Below, in pieces: positions 44,311 to 54,183 of a DNA stretch of 64,000 nucleotides. The notes under the pieces are model-generated. The model did no database searches. It was not told the DNA's origin and saw nothing but the letters and a program-made list of their open reading frames with translations. The position numbers and the translations under genes were made by a program. Numbering within the stretch: the first letter of the stretch is position 1; each line of letters opens with the position of its first letter. This stretch comes from an uncultured Prevotellaceae bacterium (GTDB lineage: Bacteria; Bacteroidota; Bacteroidia; Bacteroidales; Bacteroidaceae), in contig OMWH01000009.1 of the NCBI GenBank assembly GCA_900314755.1, positions 124,001-188,000 of the forward strand. Direction: 5' to 3'.

Positions 44311-46353
44311 ATGAACACGATATATTTGACAACTCTGCTACAAGCAACACCCTCGCTGGTGATTCCGGTGATGATAGCAATACTGACAGGATTTGCACTG
44401 GCAGGAGTCATCTTAATCAACAGGATTATCTTGCGCAGGATACGACGTACGTCACAGATGACCAGAGACAAGAATGCCATCATGCAACAGGCACTGAAGA
44501 TCAGTTCGAGCAATGTGGTATACTTTGACATTTCCAAACGCTATGTCTCAAAAATTTACGGTTACATGATGCCTGATGAAGGACTAACTGCAGAAGAGTG
44601 GATGCGGCATGTACACCCAGATGATGTGGAAATGGCTCTTCATCATATCAGAGAGATTATCTCTGGCGAGGAGAAATCACAGGAGTTCCATTATCGCTGG
44701 GACTTTGAATATAATGGCGGAGAACCCCGTTGGGGATATATGCACAACGTCAGTGTGGGTGAGTACTTGCCAGGCATCAAGCGCCCGGTAGGAGTCATCA
44801 GCACGTTAGTGGACGAGACGACCATCCTGGAACAGCAGGAGAAAGAGATGGAACTCACAGAGAAATACAAATTGATTTTCGAACAGTCCATCATCGGTCT
44901 GTCGTTCTATAGTCCTGACGGATGGTTATTGGATGCCAATAAAGTGATGCGGGACATCTGCCATTTCGACAGCGAGGACAGCGATGGCTTCTTCTCGAAC
45001 ACCAACCTTTTCGACACGAATCCTTTCCGGGACTGTATCGACAAATATAATGTAGAGGAATTCTGGGCATGCTCACGCAGTGACATCCCAGAGCGAGACA
45101 TACACGTCTATCTGGAAATCCGACTCCACCCCATCCGTAATGAAGAAGGCAAACTGATTTACATCGCACTGGCTGTACGCGATGTCACAGAAGAGCGTGA
45201 GATGTATCACCAGTCGAAACTCAATGACATCCAGATACAAAAGGCAAACGAAGAGATTCAGCGCTACGAGATGGAGCTTCAGTATATGATGGAAGGTTGT
45301 GACATGCGTGCCTGGCGAATGACTTATGAAGAGGGGACCGTCCAGTTCCTGAAAGGACTTAGCGGTATTGAGCGGGAGATTCCTTTCGAGGAATATGTCA
45401 AACACTTCATTGACGACGAGGAAGAACTGAGAGAGAAGCTCAGTCATCCTGAGAAATACTTCACCCAGCCCATGACCGTCCTTCGCAAGATGCGCCCCAT
45501 CTTCCACGAGACCGAGGATGTGCAGTGGAACCAGATCAACAGTGTGCCTATCTATGACGAGGACGGCAACCTGGTTGGCGGTTTCGGACTGATCCGCAAT
45601 ATGACGAAGTTCATCCAAGCACAGGAGAAACTTAAGATGGAGACACAGCGTGCCAATGAGTCAGGGCGACTGAAGAGTGTGTTCCTTGCCAATATGACCC
45701 ATGAGATCCGTACGCCGCTGAATGCCATTGTAGGGTTCTCCGACTTACTGCAGATGATGACCACCGTGGAAGAGAAACGGGAACTGATTCATGTCATCCA
45801 TAACAACTGTGACATGTTGCTCCGACTCATCAACGACATCATGGCAATTTCCTCGATGGATGCCAACGGACTGATCATGAAGCCTATAGACACTGATTTC
45901 GCCCAGGCATTCAACGACATCTGTCAGTCTTTGGCACAACGCGTGGAGAATCCTAATGTACAATTTATCAAGGATAACCCTTATAAGACATTGAAGACCC
46001 ATTTGGATGTCGGACGCATCACGCAGGTGATTACTAATTTTGTAACCAATGCTGTCAAATACACCCAAGAGGGACACATCAAAGTAGGATACCGTCTGCA
46101 AGACAATGGCATTTACATGTATTGTGAGGACACGGGAACAGGTATTCCCAAGGAACAATGCTCGAAGGTGTTTGAGCGTTTCGTCAAGTTGAATGACTAT
46201 GTGCAGGGGACTGGTCTGGGACTCTCTATCTGCAAGGCAATTGCTGAGCGCTGCAATGGCAAGATAGGTGTGGACAGCGAAGTAGGACAAGGCTCCACTT
46301 TCTGGATGTGGATTCCCTGTGTAATAGAACAAACAGAAGCTATCGGTGAATAA
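44311..46353 (+). CDS. Sensor histidine kinase 2 of 4
   Basis: The 680-residue protein has one N-terminal membrane helix (IPVMIAILTGFALAGVILIN), three PAS-like domains (about 50-165, 185-300, 325-430), a HisKA H-box with His464 (NMTHEIRTPLNAIVGFSDLL) and HATPase_c (TNFVTNAVKYT, EDTGTGIP, GTGLGLSI). All catalytic motifs are intact. It starts 7 nt after kinase 1 and ends 1 nt before kinase 3. Its kinase core closely resembles kinase 4 (QFIKDNPYKTLKT versus AFIKDNPYQKLTT). It has no periplasmic sensor domain and may rely on heteromer formation. Confidence 0.92.
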   Translation: MNTIYLTTLLQATPSLVIPVMIAILTGFALAGVILINRIILRRIRRTSQMTRDKNAIMQQALKISSSNVVYFDISKRYVSKIYGYMMPDEGLTAEEWMRHVHPDDVEMALHHIREIISGEEKSQEFHYRWDFEYNGGEPRWGYMHNVSVGEYLPGIKRPVGVISTLVDETTILEQQEKEMELTEKYKLIFEQSIIGLSFYSPDGWLLDANKVMRDICHFDSEDSDGFFSNTNLFDTNPFRDCIDKYNVEEFWACSRSDIPERDIHVYLEIRLHPIRNEEGKLIYIALAVRDVTEEREMYHQSKLNDIQIQKANEEIQRYEMELQYMMEGCDMRAWRMTYEEGTVQFLKGLSGIEREIPFEEYVKHFIDDEEELREKLSHPEKYFTQPMTVLRKMRPIFHETEDVQWNQINSVPIYDEDGNLVGGFGLIRNMTKFIQAQEKLKMETQRANESGRLKSVFLANMTHEIRTPLNAIVGFSDLLQMMTTVEEKRELIHVIHNNCDMLLRLINDIMAISSMDANGLIMKPIDTDFAQAFNDICQSLAQRVENPNVQFIKDNPYKTLKTHLDVGRITQVITNFVTNAVKYTQEGHIKVGYRLQDNGIYMYCEDTGTGIPKEQCSKVFERFVKLNDYVQGTGLGLSICKAIAERCNGKIGVDSEVGQGSTFWMWIPCVIEQTEAIGE

Positions 46354-46354
46354 A

Positions 46355-49177
46355 ATGATGAACAGGACCTATACCATTATAATGGCAATCTTGATGCTGT
46401 GGTGTACGAATACCTTTGTACAGGCAGCCTCACAAGATGAGAATATCAGAGCGTACACCGAGGAACACCCTCTGGTGTATGAAGATGTCTTCGACCTATG
46501 GCCCTACTCTTTCCTCAATGAGAATGGCGAGCCGGACGGTTATAATGTGGAACTGATCCAGATGATGCTCAAAGAACTGAACATCCCATACGTCATCAGG
46601 ATGAAACCCAAACAGGAATGTTTCCGAGACTTGAGAGATGGAAAATCAGACTTGATGTTCGGACTGGCAGCTGGCTTTAATGACGGTTTTGGACGATACA
46701 GCAGCAACACGGTCACGATGTTCACACAGAGTGTGGCGACACCTATCAACAAACCTATTCAGATAAAGACTTTCCGCGACTTGGAGAAATACAAGGTCAC
46801 TGTATGGGACGGTAGTATATGCCATCACCTGATGAAAGACTATGGATGGGAGGACAATGCCATGCCTACGAAATTCATGCGGGATGCCATCGAGAAACTC
46901 AGCCTGTCTGAAGACGGACAGATTGTATGGAACACGCTATCCCTGCAATGGCTGGTGAGAAAATACAAGATTGACAACATACAGATCACACCTGTCGACA
47001 TGCCTCACGGTGAGTATAAGTTCATGTCGAACAACCCCCATCTGCTCGCTCGCCTGGACAGTATTTATACAGCCCTCAACTCCGCCAATAAGTTTACGGA
47101 GATTCAGAACAAATGGTTCTACCCTGAGCGTAACGAGAAAAAGATAGAGCCATGGGTATGGTATGTCACTGCCTTTGCCAGTGTCATCATCCTGCTCTCA
47201 CTGATATATGCCATCTACTATCGCACGAAAGAGCAGCGTATCACCAAACTCAACAACAAGAACAACCAACGTCTCGCGCTCATCCTGGAGGCAAGCAATG
47301 TGCGTATGTGGACCTACGATATCGAGACAAAGATATTTACATGGCGTAATGAGAAAGGACAAGCCGCTTTCTATTATACTGTAGACGACTTCTCACAACG
47401 CTACCATGCGGGTGACTTTGAGCAACTGGGCAAGGCTGTTGACAAGCTGAAAAATAGTCAGGGGGGGGACTCTGAGGAAGAGGAGATCACACTTTATATC
47501 AAGGCAAGGGATAAAGAGGACGGCGACACGCAGGAGCATGAGTTCATGATGTCACTGTCAGTCCTTCAACGTGACAAAGAAGGGAAGCCACTCGTCATCC
47601 TCGGGACCAAGAAAGACATCACATTGGAGCGTCAGCAACAACGCTTGGAAAACGAGCGTACCTTGCGCTATCGGGCGATTTTCAACACGCCCTTGGTGGG
47701 TATCATGTATTTCAACCATGAGGGTATCCTTACCCATATCAACGACAAGGCATGCCAGACATACAATTGTGACCGTCAGGAGATGATAGAGCTGAAAGTG
47801 TCATATCATGACCTGTTTGACATAGAAGAACCCTTAGAGGAGATTGACGGTTACCATTTCACACAGGTCATTGACATTGACAAGATTCCTGCTGAGAAAA
47901 GAAAGGTGAAGGTCTGCAAGCGCAAAGGGAGACTCCTCCATGAGGTGCATCTGATGACCGTCTATGATGACGACAACCGCCTGCTGGGTATGTTCGCCAT
48001 AGGACGAGACATCAGTGACCGCATCAATGCCATCAACCAGCAACAAGAACAGGCTGACCGTACCAAGATGATAGTCAACGACCTGACAGAGCATATCAAC
48101 AACATGAACTACGTACTACAGTCTGGCGGCGTACACATGGTCACCTATTCCCCAAAGTCTCATACCCTGATTATCTATAGCGGTATCAACAAGGTACAAT
48201 ATGAGATTACCCAGACACGCTGCATGACACTGGTCGACGACAAATACAGAAGGAAGGCGATGCACCTGCTGAACAACATGGACAACCATATAGCCAAACC
48301 TATTGATACTGACATACTGACCAGTATCCACGTCCATAACAACAAACTGATGCACCTGCGCTTCAACCTGATTCCGACCTACGACAAAGCAGGGAAGGTA
48401 GAAGACTATTTCGGGTTGTGCCGCGACGTGACGGAACAGATGTATAATGAGCAGGAGCTGGAACAGAAGACCCTCAAGGCACAGGAGGTGGAGAATACCA
48501 AGAACAGCTTCCTGAAGAACATGAGCCATGAGATCCGTACGCCATTGAATGCCGTTGTCGGTTTTGCTGAGCTCTTCGAGATGGAACATACTCCTGATGA
48601 TGAAAATGTCTTCGTAGAGGAAATCCTTAACAACTCTGATCACCTGCTACGCCTCATCAACGACATCCTCTTCCTTTCCAGACTGGATGCGCACATGATA
48701 AAAATAGAAAAGCAACCCTGCGATTTCACTACTATTTTTGAAGGATGCTGCCAACAGGGATGGGAACGCTACCAACACGATGGTGTGAGCTACATCGTGG
48801 AGAGTCCTTACCAGCAACTGGTCGTGGATATTGACGCCACCAATCTGGGGCATGTCATCGAACAAGTGATAGCTAACGCAGCCCAATATACCCAAAACGG
48901 TACTGTACGTGCCCGCTATGACTATATCGGCAGGAGACTGATGATTTCCGTAGAAGATACAGGACAAGGAATCAGTCAGGATATCCTCGACCGCATCTAC
49001 GAGCGTTTTGCCGCCGGTCCCAACAAAGGCAGCGGACTAGGACTCCCTATCTGTAAAGAACTGGTGGAACAAATGGGGGGCACTCTGGACATCAACTCTG
49101 AAGAGGGGCTTGGCACTACGGTATGGATCACGATTCCCTGCCAGGCTACTGTTGTTAAACGTAAGAAATTCATCTGA
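46355..49177 (+). CDS. Sensor histidine kinase 3 of 4 with periplasmic SBP domain
   Basis: From the ATG at 46355 the protein has 940 residues. It has a signal peptide, a solute-binding type 3 domain (about 28-250; WPYSFLNENGEPDGYNVELI, KSDLMFGLAAG), a membrane helix (WYVTAFASVIILLSLIYAIYY), three PAS-like domains, HisKA with His725 (NMSHEIRTPLNAVVGFAELF) and HATPase_c (ANAAQYT, EDTGQGI, GSGLGLPI). The layout recalls BvgS/EvgS venus-flytrap sensors without receiver or phosphotransfer domains. The ligand is unknown; amino acids or similar small polar molecules are typical for this fold. Confidence 0.92.
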   Translation: MMNRTYTIIMAILMLWCTNTFVQAASQDENIRAYTEEHPLVYEDVFDLWPYSFLNENGEPDGYNVELIQMMLKELNIPYVIRMKPKQECFRDLRDGKSDLMFGLAAGFNDGFGRYSSNTVTMFTQSVATPINKPIQIKTFRDLEKYKVTVWDGSICHHLMKDYGWEDNAMPTKFMRDAIEKLSLSEDGQIVWNTLSLQWLVRKYKIDNIQITPVDMPHGEYKFMSNNPHLLARLDSIYTALNSANKFTEIQNKWFYPERNEKKIEPWVWYVTAFASVIILLSLIYAIYYRTKEQRITKLNNKNNQRLALILEASNVRMWTYDIETKIFTWRNEKGQAAFYYTVDDFSQRYHAGDFEQLGKAVDKLKNSQGGDSEEEEITLYIKARDKEDGDTQEHEFMMSLSVLQRDKEGKPLVILGTKKDITLERQQQRLENERTLRYRAIFNTPLVGIMYFNHEGILTHINDKACQTYNCDRQEMIELKVSYHDLFDIEEPLEEIDGYHFTQVIDIDKIPAEKRKVKVCKRKGRLLHEVHLMTVYDDDNRLLGMFAIGRDISDRINAINQQQEQADRTKMIVNDLTEHINNMNYVLQSGGVHMVTYSPKSHTLIIYSGINKVQYEITQTRCMTLVDDKYRRKAMHLLNNMDNHIAKPIDTDILTSIHVHNNKLMHLRFNLIPTYDKAGKVEDYFGLCRDVTEQMYNEQELEQKTLKAQEVENTKNSFLKNMSHEIRTPLNAVVGFAELFEMEHTPDDENVFVEEILNNSDHLLRLINDILFLSRLDAHMIKIEKQPCDFTTIFEGCCQQGWERYQHDGVSYIVESPYQQLVVDIDATNLGHVIEQVIANAAQYTQNGTVRARYDYIGRRLMISVEDTGQGISQDILDRIYERFAAGPNKGSGLGLPICKELVEQMGGTLDINSEEGLGTTVWITIPCQATVVKRKKFI

Positions 49178-49179
49178 AT

Positions 49180-51972
49180 ATGAGATATCGGATTTACATA
49201 TTATATATTCATCTGGCCATGATACTCTTCTGGAGTCTGCCGACACAAGCGCAGAAGAGGGTATACGACGAGAAACACCCCATCATCATTGCCGGTGACT
49301 GGGACAAACCTCCTTACGAGTACCAGAATGACCATGGAGAACCTGCCGGTTCGAATATTGACATGATGCAAGCCATCATGAAACAGCTGGGTTATCCCTG
49401 CAAGTTCGTCCTGAAGGAATGGGGCAACGCCATCAAGGCTTTTGAGCGTGGGGAGGCAGACCTGATTCTTGCCAATGCCAACAGATTCCGCTCTGCGCCA
49501 TACTACCACAGCCATCATGTCATCAACTACTACAGAATGCGTGCCCTGATGCTGGGAGACACCGTCCCGCCAATCTCTGTCAAGCAGCTGGTAGAGGGGG
49601 GAGTGGTGCTCAAACCCTCTGACTTTACCTTGGCATACTTCCTGGTCGAGGACTCCTCATATATCCGACGTATCGACTTCCAGTCTCCTAAGGTCGCGTT
49701 ATTAGGACTCCGCGACAAGGACTATAAATATTTCGTATGGGGTGAGGAGCCTTTGAAATGGAAGCTCAAGGAGTTTAGCATGGAGCATGAGAAACTCATC
49801 CTTAATGAAGTCAAAATCCCTGTCAGCCAGATTCAGGTGATAGGACGTGACCAGGCACTCATCAACGCCATAGATGATGTCTATGCCCGTCTGAAACAAA
49901 GCGGCGAGATTGAGGCAATCAAGCAACACTGGCTGCATCCTGAGGACGAGAACGGACTGCCAGACCTCTCCCTCACCGCCTATATCATCTTAGGAATCAT
50001 CATACTAACCATCTTCTGCTATCTGCTGAATCGTCTCGCACAATCACACGTCAGGAAAGCTGCCCGCCATTCCACCGAGCTCAACGAGATGATGCTGAAG
50101 GCACTGCACATGGGACGCTTCTATGTGATGCAGTATGACATCCATCACCAGCGTTTCACCAACCTGTATGGCAGTTTCCTACCCAAGGACGGCATGTCCC
50201 TGAAGGAGTTTGTCGACCATATCCATCCCTCCGAGCAAGAGGAGTTCATGAAGAAGATGGACATGATGATTCAGGGAAGGGAGCACAAGACCGCCATCGA
50301 CAAGCGGTGGAACATCGGTACTGCGGAACAACCACAATGGCTGAACTTCAGCGGACATTCCATGATAGAGTATGACGACTACGGACATCCTGCATATATC
50401 ATCAACACCATCAACGACATCACCAAGGATGTGGAGGGTGCCAGAACTGCCCATGAGATGATCAGGAAGTACGATCGGTTAACCAACATCCCAAGTCTCT
50501 CCATGTCATTCTACAACAAGAAGGGAGAACTGATTGCCGTCAATGAATCCATGAAAGAACTTTGTGAGTTCGACAAACCAGAGAACGAGCGTTTCTTCCG
50601 GTTGTCGAATATGTTTGAGATACCTATCCTCCGTGATGTCTACTCACGGGAAAATAAGGATTCCACATCTGCTTGTCACCGAATGGAGAAGCCTAATAAA
50701 GACGGGAAAGACACCTATATAGAATATGATATCCGCCCACTGCAGGATGAGCATGGTGAGATTTTCAACTATATCATCTCTGCCATTGACGTGACAGAGG
50801 CACGTGACCGTGACTTGGACATGCACAAGATGAACCGTGAGATACAGGAAGCCGTCAAGCAGACCAACCAGCTGGAGCTGCAGTTGCAGTATATCCTGGA
50901 GAACACGAATATGTATGTCTTCCAGATTGACTTCCAAAAACGCCTGATATCCTACACCCGACAGCTGAGCAGCCCAGAATATGTCAAGACCTTTGAAGAA
51001 TATTATGACTGCGTCTTCGACGCTGAGAAAGAGAGTGCCATGAAAGGACTGGAGGACAAAGAGATATGGAGAAAGCAAATGTCCTTCGACCGCCATTTCA
51101 AGAAACCGCTGGTGGGTGAGGGAAATACCGACCATTGGTATAACATCTCCAGCATACCTATCTTAGACGAACAAGGACAAATCAAGGGCGCCTTTGGTAT
51201 TCTGCGCGACATCACGCAGCAGCTGGAAGCGCAGCGCAAACTCAAAGAGGAGACGCTGCGTGCTGAGAGCAGCGGACAACAGAAGAGTATGTTCCTCGCC
51301 TCCATGACGCATGAGTTACGTACCCCATTGAACTCCATCGTCGGTTTCTCTGACCTGCTCCGTACCATTGACACTCCCGAGGAACGGAAGGAGTTCATCC
51401 ATATTATCCGTACCCATTGCGATATCCTGTTACGACTCATCAACGACATCCTTGAGGCTTCCAATATCTCGGACACCCTGATGCAGATCGTTCCTGAGGA
51501 GGTTGACTTTGCCCAGGAGTTTGACTTGATGTGCCAAACCTTGGAGCAACGTGTGGACAATCCCAACGTGGCTTTCATCAAGGATAATCCCTATCAAAAG
51601 CTTACCACTGTCCTGGATAAGGGACGTATCCAACAGATTATCACTAATTTCGTCACGAATGCTGTCAAATACACGACAGAGGGACATATCCGTGTAGGTT
51701 ACCGGGAGGAGACAAGAGAGCTGGACGGTGAGAAGAATACGGGACTTTACTTCTATTGCGAGGACACGGGAAGCGGTATCCCGGAGGAAAAGCAGGATGC
51801 CGTCTTCGAGCGTTTCGTCAAACTCAACGAATTCGTGCAGGGCACGGGTCTTGGTCTGTCTATCTGTAAGAATATCGTAGAGCGCTGCGAGGGACAGATC
51901 GGTGTCAGCAGTGAGGTGGGTAAAGGCTCCACTTTCTGGTTCTGGATTCCTGTAAATATCTATAATAAATAA
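49180..51972 (+). CDS. Sensor histidine kinase 4 of 4 with periplasmic SBP domain
   Basis: The 930-residue protein has a signal peptide, a solute-binding type 3 domain (about 30-250; GDWDKPPYEYQNDHGEPAGS, ADLILANANRF), a membrane helix (AYIILGIIILTIFCYLLNRL) and three PAS-like domains. HisKA carries His711 (SMTHELRTPLNSIVGFSDLL) and is followed by HATPase_c (TNFVTNAVKYT, EDTGSGIP, GTGLGLSI). It starts 2 nt after kinase 3. Kinases 2 and 4 share a core type, as do kinases 1 and 3. No response regulator gene follows; the next gene is an alpha-galactosidase 8 nt downstream. Confidence 0.92.
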   Translation: MRYRIYILYIHLAMILFWSLPTQAQKRVYDEKHPIIIAGDWDKPPYEYQNDHGEPAGSNIDMMQAIMKQLGYPCKFVLKEWGNAIKAFERGEADLILANANRFRSAPYYHSHHVINYYRMRALMLGDTVPPISVKQLVEGGVVLKPSDFTLAYFLVEDSSYIRRIDFQSPKVALLGLRDKDYKYFVWGEEPLKWKLKEFSMEHEKLILNEVKIPVSQIQVIGRDQALINAIDDVYARLKQSGEIEAIKQHWLHPEDENGLPDLSLTAYIILGIIILTIFCYLLNRLAQSHVRKAARHSTELNEMMLKALHMGRFYVMQYDIHHQRFTNLYGSFLPKDGMSLKEFVDHIHPSEQEEFMKKMDMMIQGREHKTAIDKRWNIGTAEQPQWLNFSGHSMIEYDDYGHPAYIINTINDITKDVEGARTAHEMIRKYDRLTNIPSLSMSFYNKKGELIAVNESMKELCEFDKPENERFFRLSNMFEIPILRDVYSRENKDSTSACHRMEKPNKDGKDTYIEYDIRPLQDEHGEIFNYIISAIDVTEARDRDLDMHKMNREIQEAVKQTNQLELQLQYILENTNMYVFQIDFQKRLISYTRQLSSPEYVKTFEEYYDCVFDAEKESAMKGLEDKEIWRKQMSFDRHFKKPLVGEGNTDHWYNISSIPILDEQGQIKGAFGILRDITQQLEAQRKLKEETLRAESSGQQKSMFLASMTHELRTPLNSIVGFSDLLRTIDTPEERKEFIHIIRTHCDILLRLINDILEASNISDTLMQIVPEEVDFAQEFDLMCQTLEQRVDNPNVAFIKDNPYQKLTTVLDKGRIQQIITNFVTNAVKYTTEGHIRVGYREETRELDGEKNTGLYFYCEDTGSGIPEEKQDAVFERFVKLNEFVQGTGLGLSICKNIVERCEGQIGVSSEVGKGSTFWFWIPVNIYNK

Positions 51973-51980
51973 TGTATATA

Positions 51981-54170
51981 ATGAGAAAAACAATCTTTTC
52001 TACGTTATTGCTGTGCCTGTCAGCCACGATGGCATGGGCAGAGCAAGTCGTCATTGAGACCCAGCATGTCTCAATGGTTCTTGATGTCGTCAAGGGCGCA
52101 CAGCCTCAGTATGTCTATTTCGGTGCCAAACTAAGTGCCAACGAACTGCAGCACCTGCAGAAACCTGAGATGTTCGGACGCATGGATGCTTATCCTGCCT
52201 ATGGTCTGAACACCCCTGCCGAAGCGGCACTCGCCATGCGCCACTCGGACGGTAACCTCTCCACGGCATTAGTGGCAGAAGGGGTTCAGCGTAATGGCAA
52301 CATCACGACGATACAGTTGAAGGACCCTGTCTACCCTATCCTCGTCAACCTGAAATACAAGACCTATCCGGAGGAGGATATGATAGAGGCATGGACGGAG
52401 ATTGTCAATAACGAGAAGCAGACTGTCACCCTGACGACTTTCGCCTCCGCCATGCTGCCTATCCGTCGTGGCAACGTATGGCTCAGTCATTTCTATGGCT
52501 CCTGGGCGAATGAGGCACAACTGGTAGAGGAGCCGCTGACTCCGGGACAGAAAGTGATTGTCAACAAGGACGGTACACGTAATTCCCATACCGACCATGC
52601 CGAGGTGATGTTCTCGCTCGACGGCAAGGGGCAGGAGAACAGCGGACAGGTGATTGGTGCCGCCTTATGCTATTCAGGCAACTACCGGCTGAAGGTAAAT
52701 ACGGACGATACAGAGTACCACTATTTCTTCGCTGGTATCAATGAGGATAACTCTGAGTATCACCTGAAGAAGGGTGAGACATTCGTCACTCCCAAGCTGG
52801 CACTGACTTTCTCCCAACAGGGACTCTCTGGTGTTTCCCGTAACTTCCATAAGTGGGGACGTAAGTACATGCTGATGCATGGTGACAAAGAGCGTAAGAT
52901 ATTGCTGAACTCTTGGGAGGGTGTCTATTTCGACATCAACCAGAAAGGCATGGACCAGATGATGGCTGACATCGCCTCCATGGGTGGCGAGCTCTTCGTG
53001 ATGGACGACGGTTGGTTTGGTGACAAATATCCCCGTAAGACGGACAACTCCTCACTGGGTGACTGGGTCGTCGACAAGAACAAGTTGCCGGAAGGTATCG
53101 AGGGACTTCTCCGTGATGCCAAGAAACACGGTATCAAGTTCGGTATATGGATAGAGCCTGAGATGTCGAACACCACCAGTGAGCTCTATGAGCAGCATCC
53201 AGACTGGATCATCAAGGCTCCCAAGCGTGATGCCGTATTAGGACGTGGCGGTACGCAGGTGGTCCTCGACCTTGCCAATCCCAAGGTGCAGGACTTCGTC
53301 TTCGGTGTCGTCGACAACCTGATGACGAAATACCCGGAGATAGACTATATCAAATGGGATGCTAACATGCCTATCCTGAACCATGGCTCACAATACCTGA
53401 CGATGAACGACCAGAGCCACATGTATATCGAGTACCATCGCGGTTTCGAGAAGGTGTGCCAGCGCATCCGTGCCAAGTTCCCCGATGTCACCATTCAGGC
53501 ATGTGCCTCTGGCGGTGGACGTGCCAACTGGGGCGTACTCCCCTACTTCGACGAGTTCTGGGTCAGCGACAATACCGATGCCCTCCAGCGTATCTATATG
53601 CAATGGGGCACCAGCTATTTCTTCCCTGCCATCGCCATGGCAAGTCATATCTCCGCCACCCCCAACCACACCGTGTTCCGCACGACAGCATTGAAATACC
53701 GTATCGACGTAGCGATGAGCGGACGACTGGGTATGGAGATACAACCCAAGAACATGACGGATGCCGAGAAGGAGCTTTGTCGCAAGGCGATAGCAGAGTA
53801 TAAGCAGATTCGTCCTATCGTGCAGTTTGGTAATATCTACCGTCTGGTATCTCCTTACGACAAGAAGGGACTCGCCTCCCTGATGTATGTCACCGACCAG
53901 CAGGATAAGGCTGTGTTCTATTGGTGGAAGACAGAGTCGTTCCAGAACGAGCACCTGCCCCGTGTCAGAATGGCAGGACTCGATGCCAACCGTATGTATA
54001 AGGTAAAGGAGCTGAACCGCATCGACCTGCAACCGATGAGTGTGGAGGGTAAGTCGTTCAGCGGTGCCTACCTGATGAACCATGGGCTGGACATGCCATA
54101 CCGCAATGAGCCCGAATGGTCGAAAAAGACAGACTGGTCAAGTCGTGTCCTTCTGCTGGAGGCAGAATAA
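51981..54170 (+). CDS. GH36 family alpha-galactosidase
   Basis: The 729-residue secreted enzyme has a signal peptide (ending AMAWA) and the GH36 core: FVMDDGWFGDKYPRKTDNSS, DYIKWDANMPI with the nucleophile Asp, CASGGGRANWGVLPYFDEFW and VSDNTDALQRI with the acid/base Asp. It removes alpha-1,6-linked galactose from raffinose-type sugars or galactomannan. The ATG at 51981 is chosen over 51972, which overlaps the kinase stop codon. It directly follows the kinase cluster and may be transcribed with it. Confidence 0.94.
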   Translation: MRKTIFSTLLLCLSATMAWAEQVVIETQHVSMVLDVVKGAQPQYVYFGAKLSANELQHLQKPEMFGRMDAYPAYGLNTPAEAALAMRHSDGNLSTALVAEGVQRNGNITTIQLKDPVYPILVNLKYKTYPEEDMIEAWTEIVNNEKQTVTLTTFASAMLPIRRGNVWLSHFYGSWANEAQLVEEPLTPGQKVIVNKDGTRNSHTDHAEVMFSLDGKGQENSGQVIGAALCYSGNYRLKVNTDDTEYHYFFAGINEDNSEYHLKKGETFVTPKLALTFSQQGLSGVSRNFHKWGRKYMLMHGDKERKILLNSWEGVYFDINQKGMDQMMADIASMGGELFVMDDGWFGDKYPRKTDNSSLGDWVVDKNKLPEGIEGLLRDAKKHGIKFGIWIEPEMSNTTSELYEQHPDWIIKAPKRDAVLGRGGTQVVLDLANPKVQDFVFGVVDNLMTKYPEIDYIKWDANMPILNHGSQYLTMNDQSHMYIEYHRGFEKVCQRIRAKFPDVTIQACASGGGRANWGVLPYFDEFWVSDNTDALQRIYMQWGTSYFFPAIAMASHISATPNHTVFRTTALKYRIDVAMSGRLGMEIQPKNMTDAEKELCRKAIAEYKQIRPIVQFGNIYRLVSPYDKKGLASLMYVTDQQDKAVFYWWKTESFQNEHLPRVRMAGLDANRMYKVKELNRIDLQPMSVEGKSFSGAYLMNHGLDMPYRNEPEWSKKTDWSSRVLLLEAE

Positions 54171-54183
54171 CATCGAAAGAAAA

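Noticed and set aside
51972-51980. Upstream start for the alpha-galactosidase at 51972
   Set aside because: It overlaps the kinase stop codon and adds only three residues before a normal signal peptide; 51981 is simpler.
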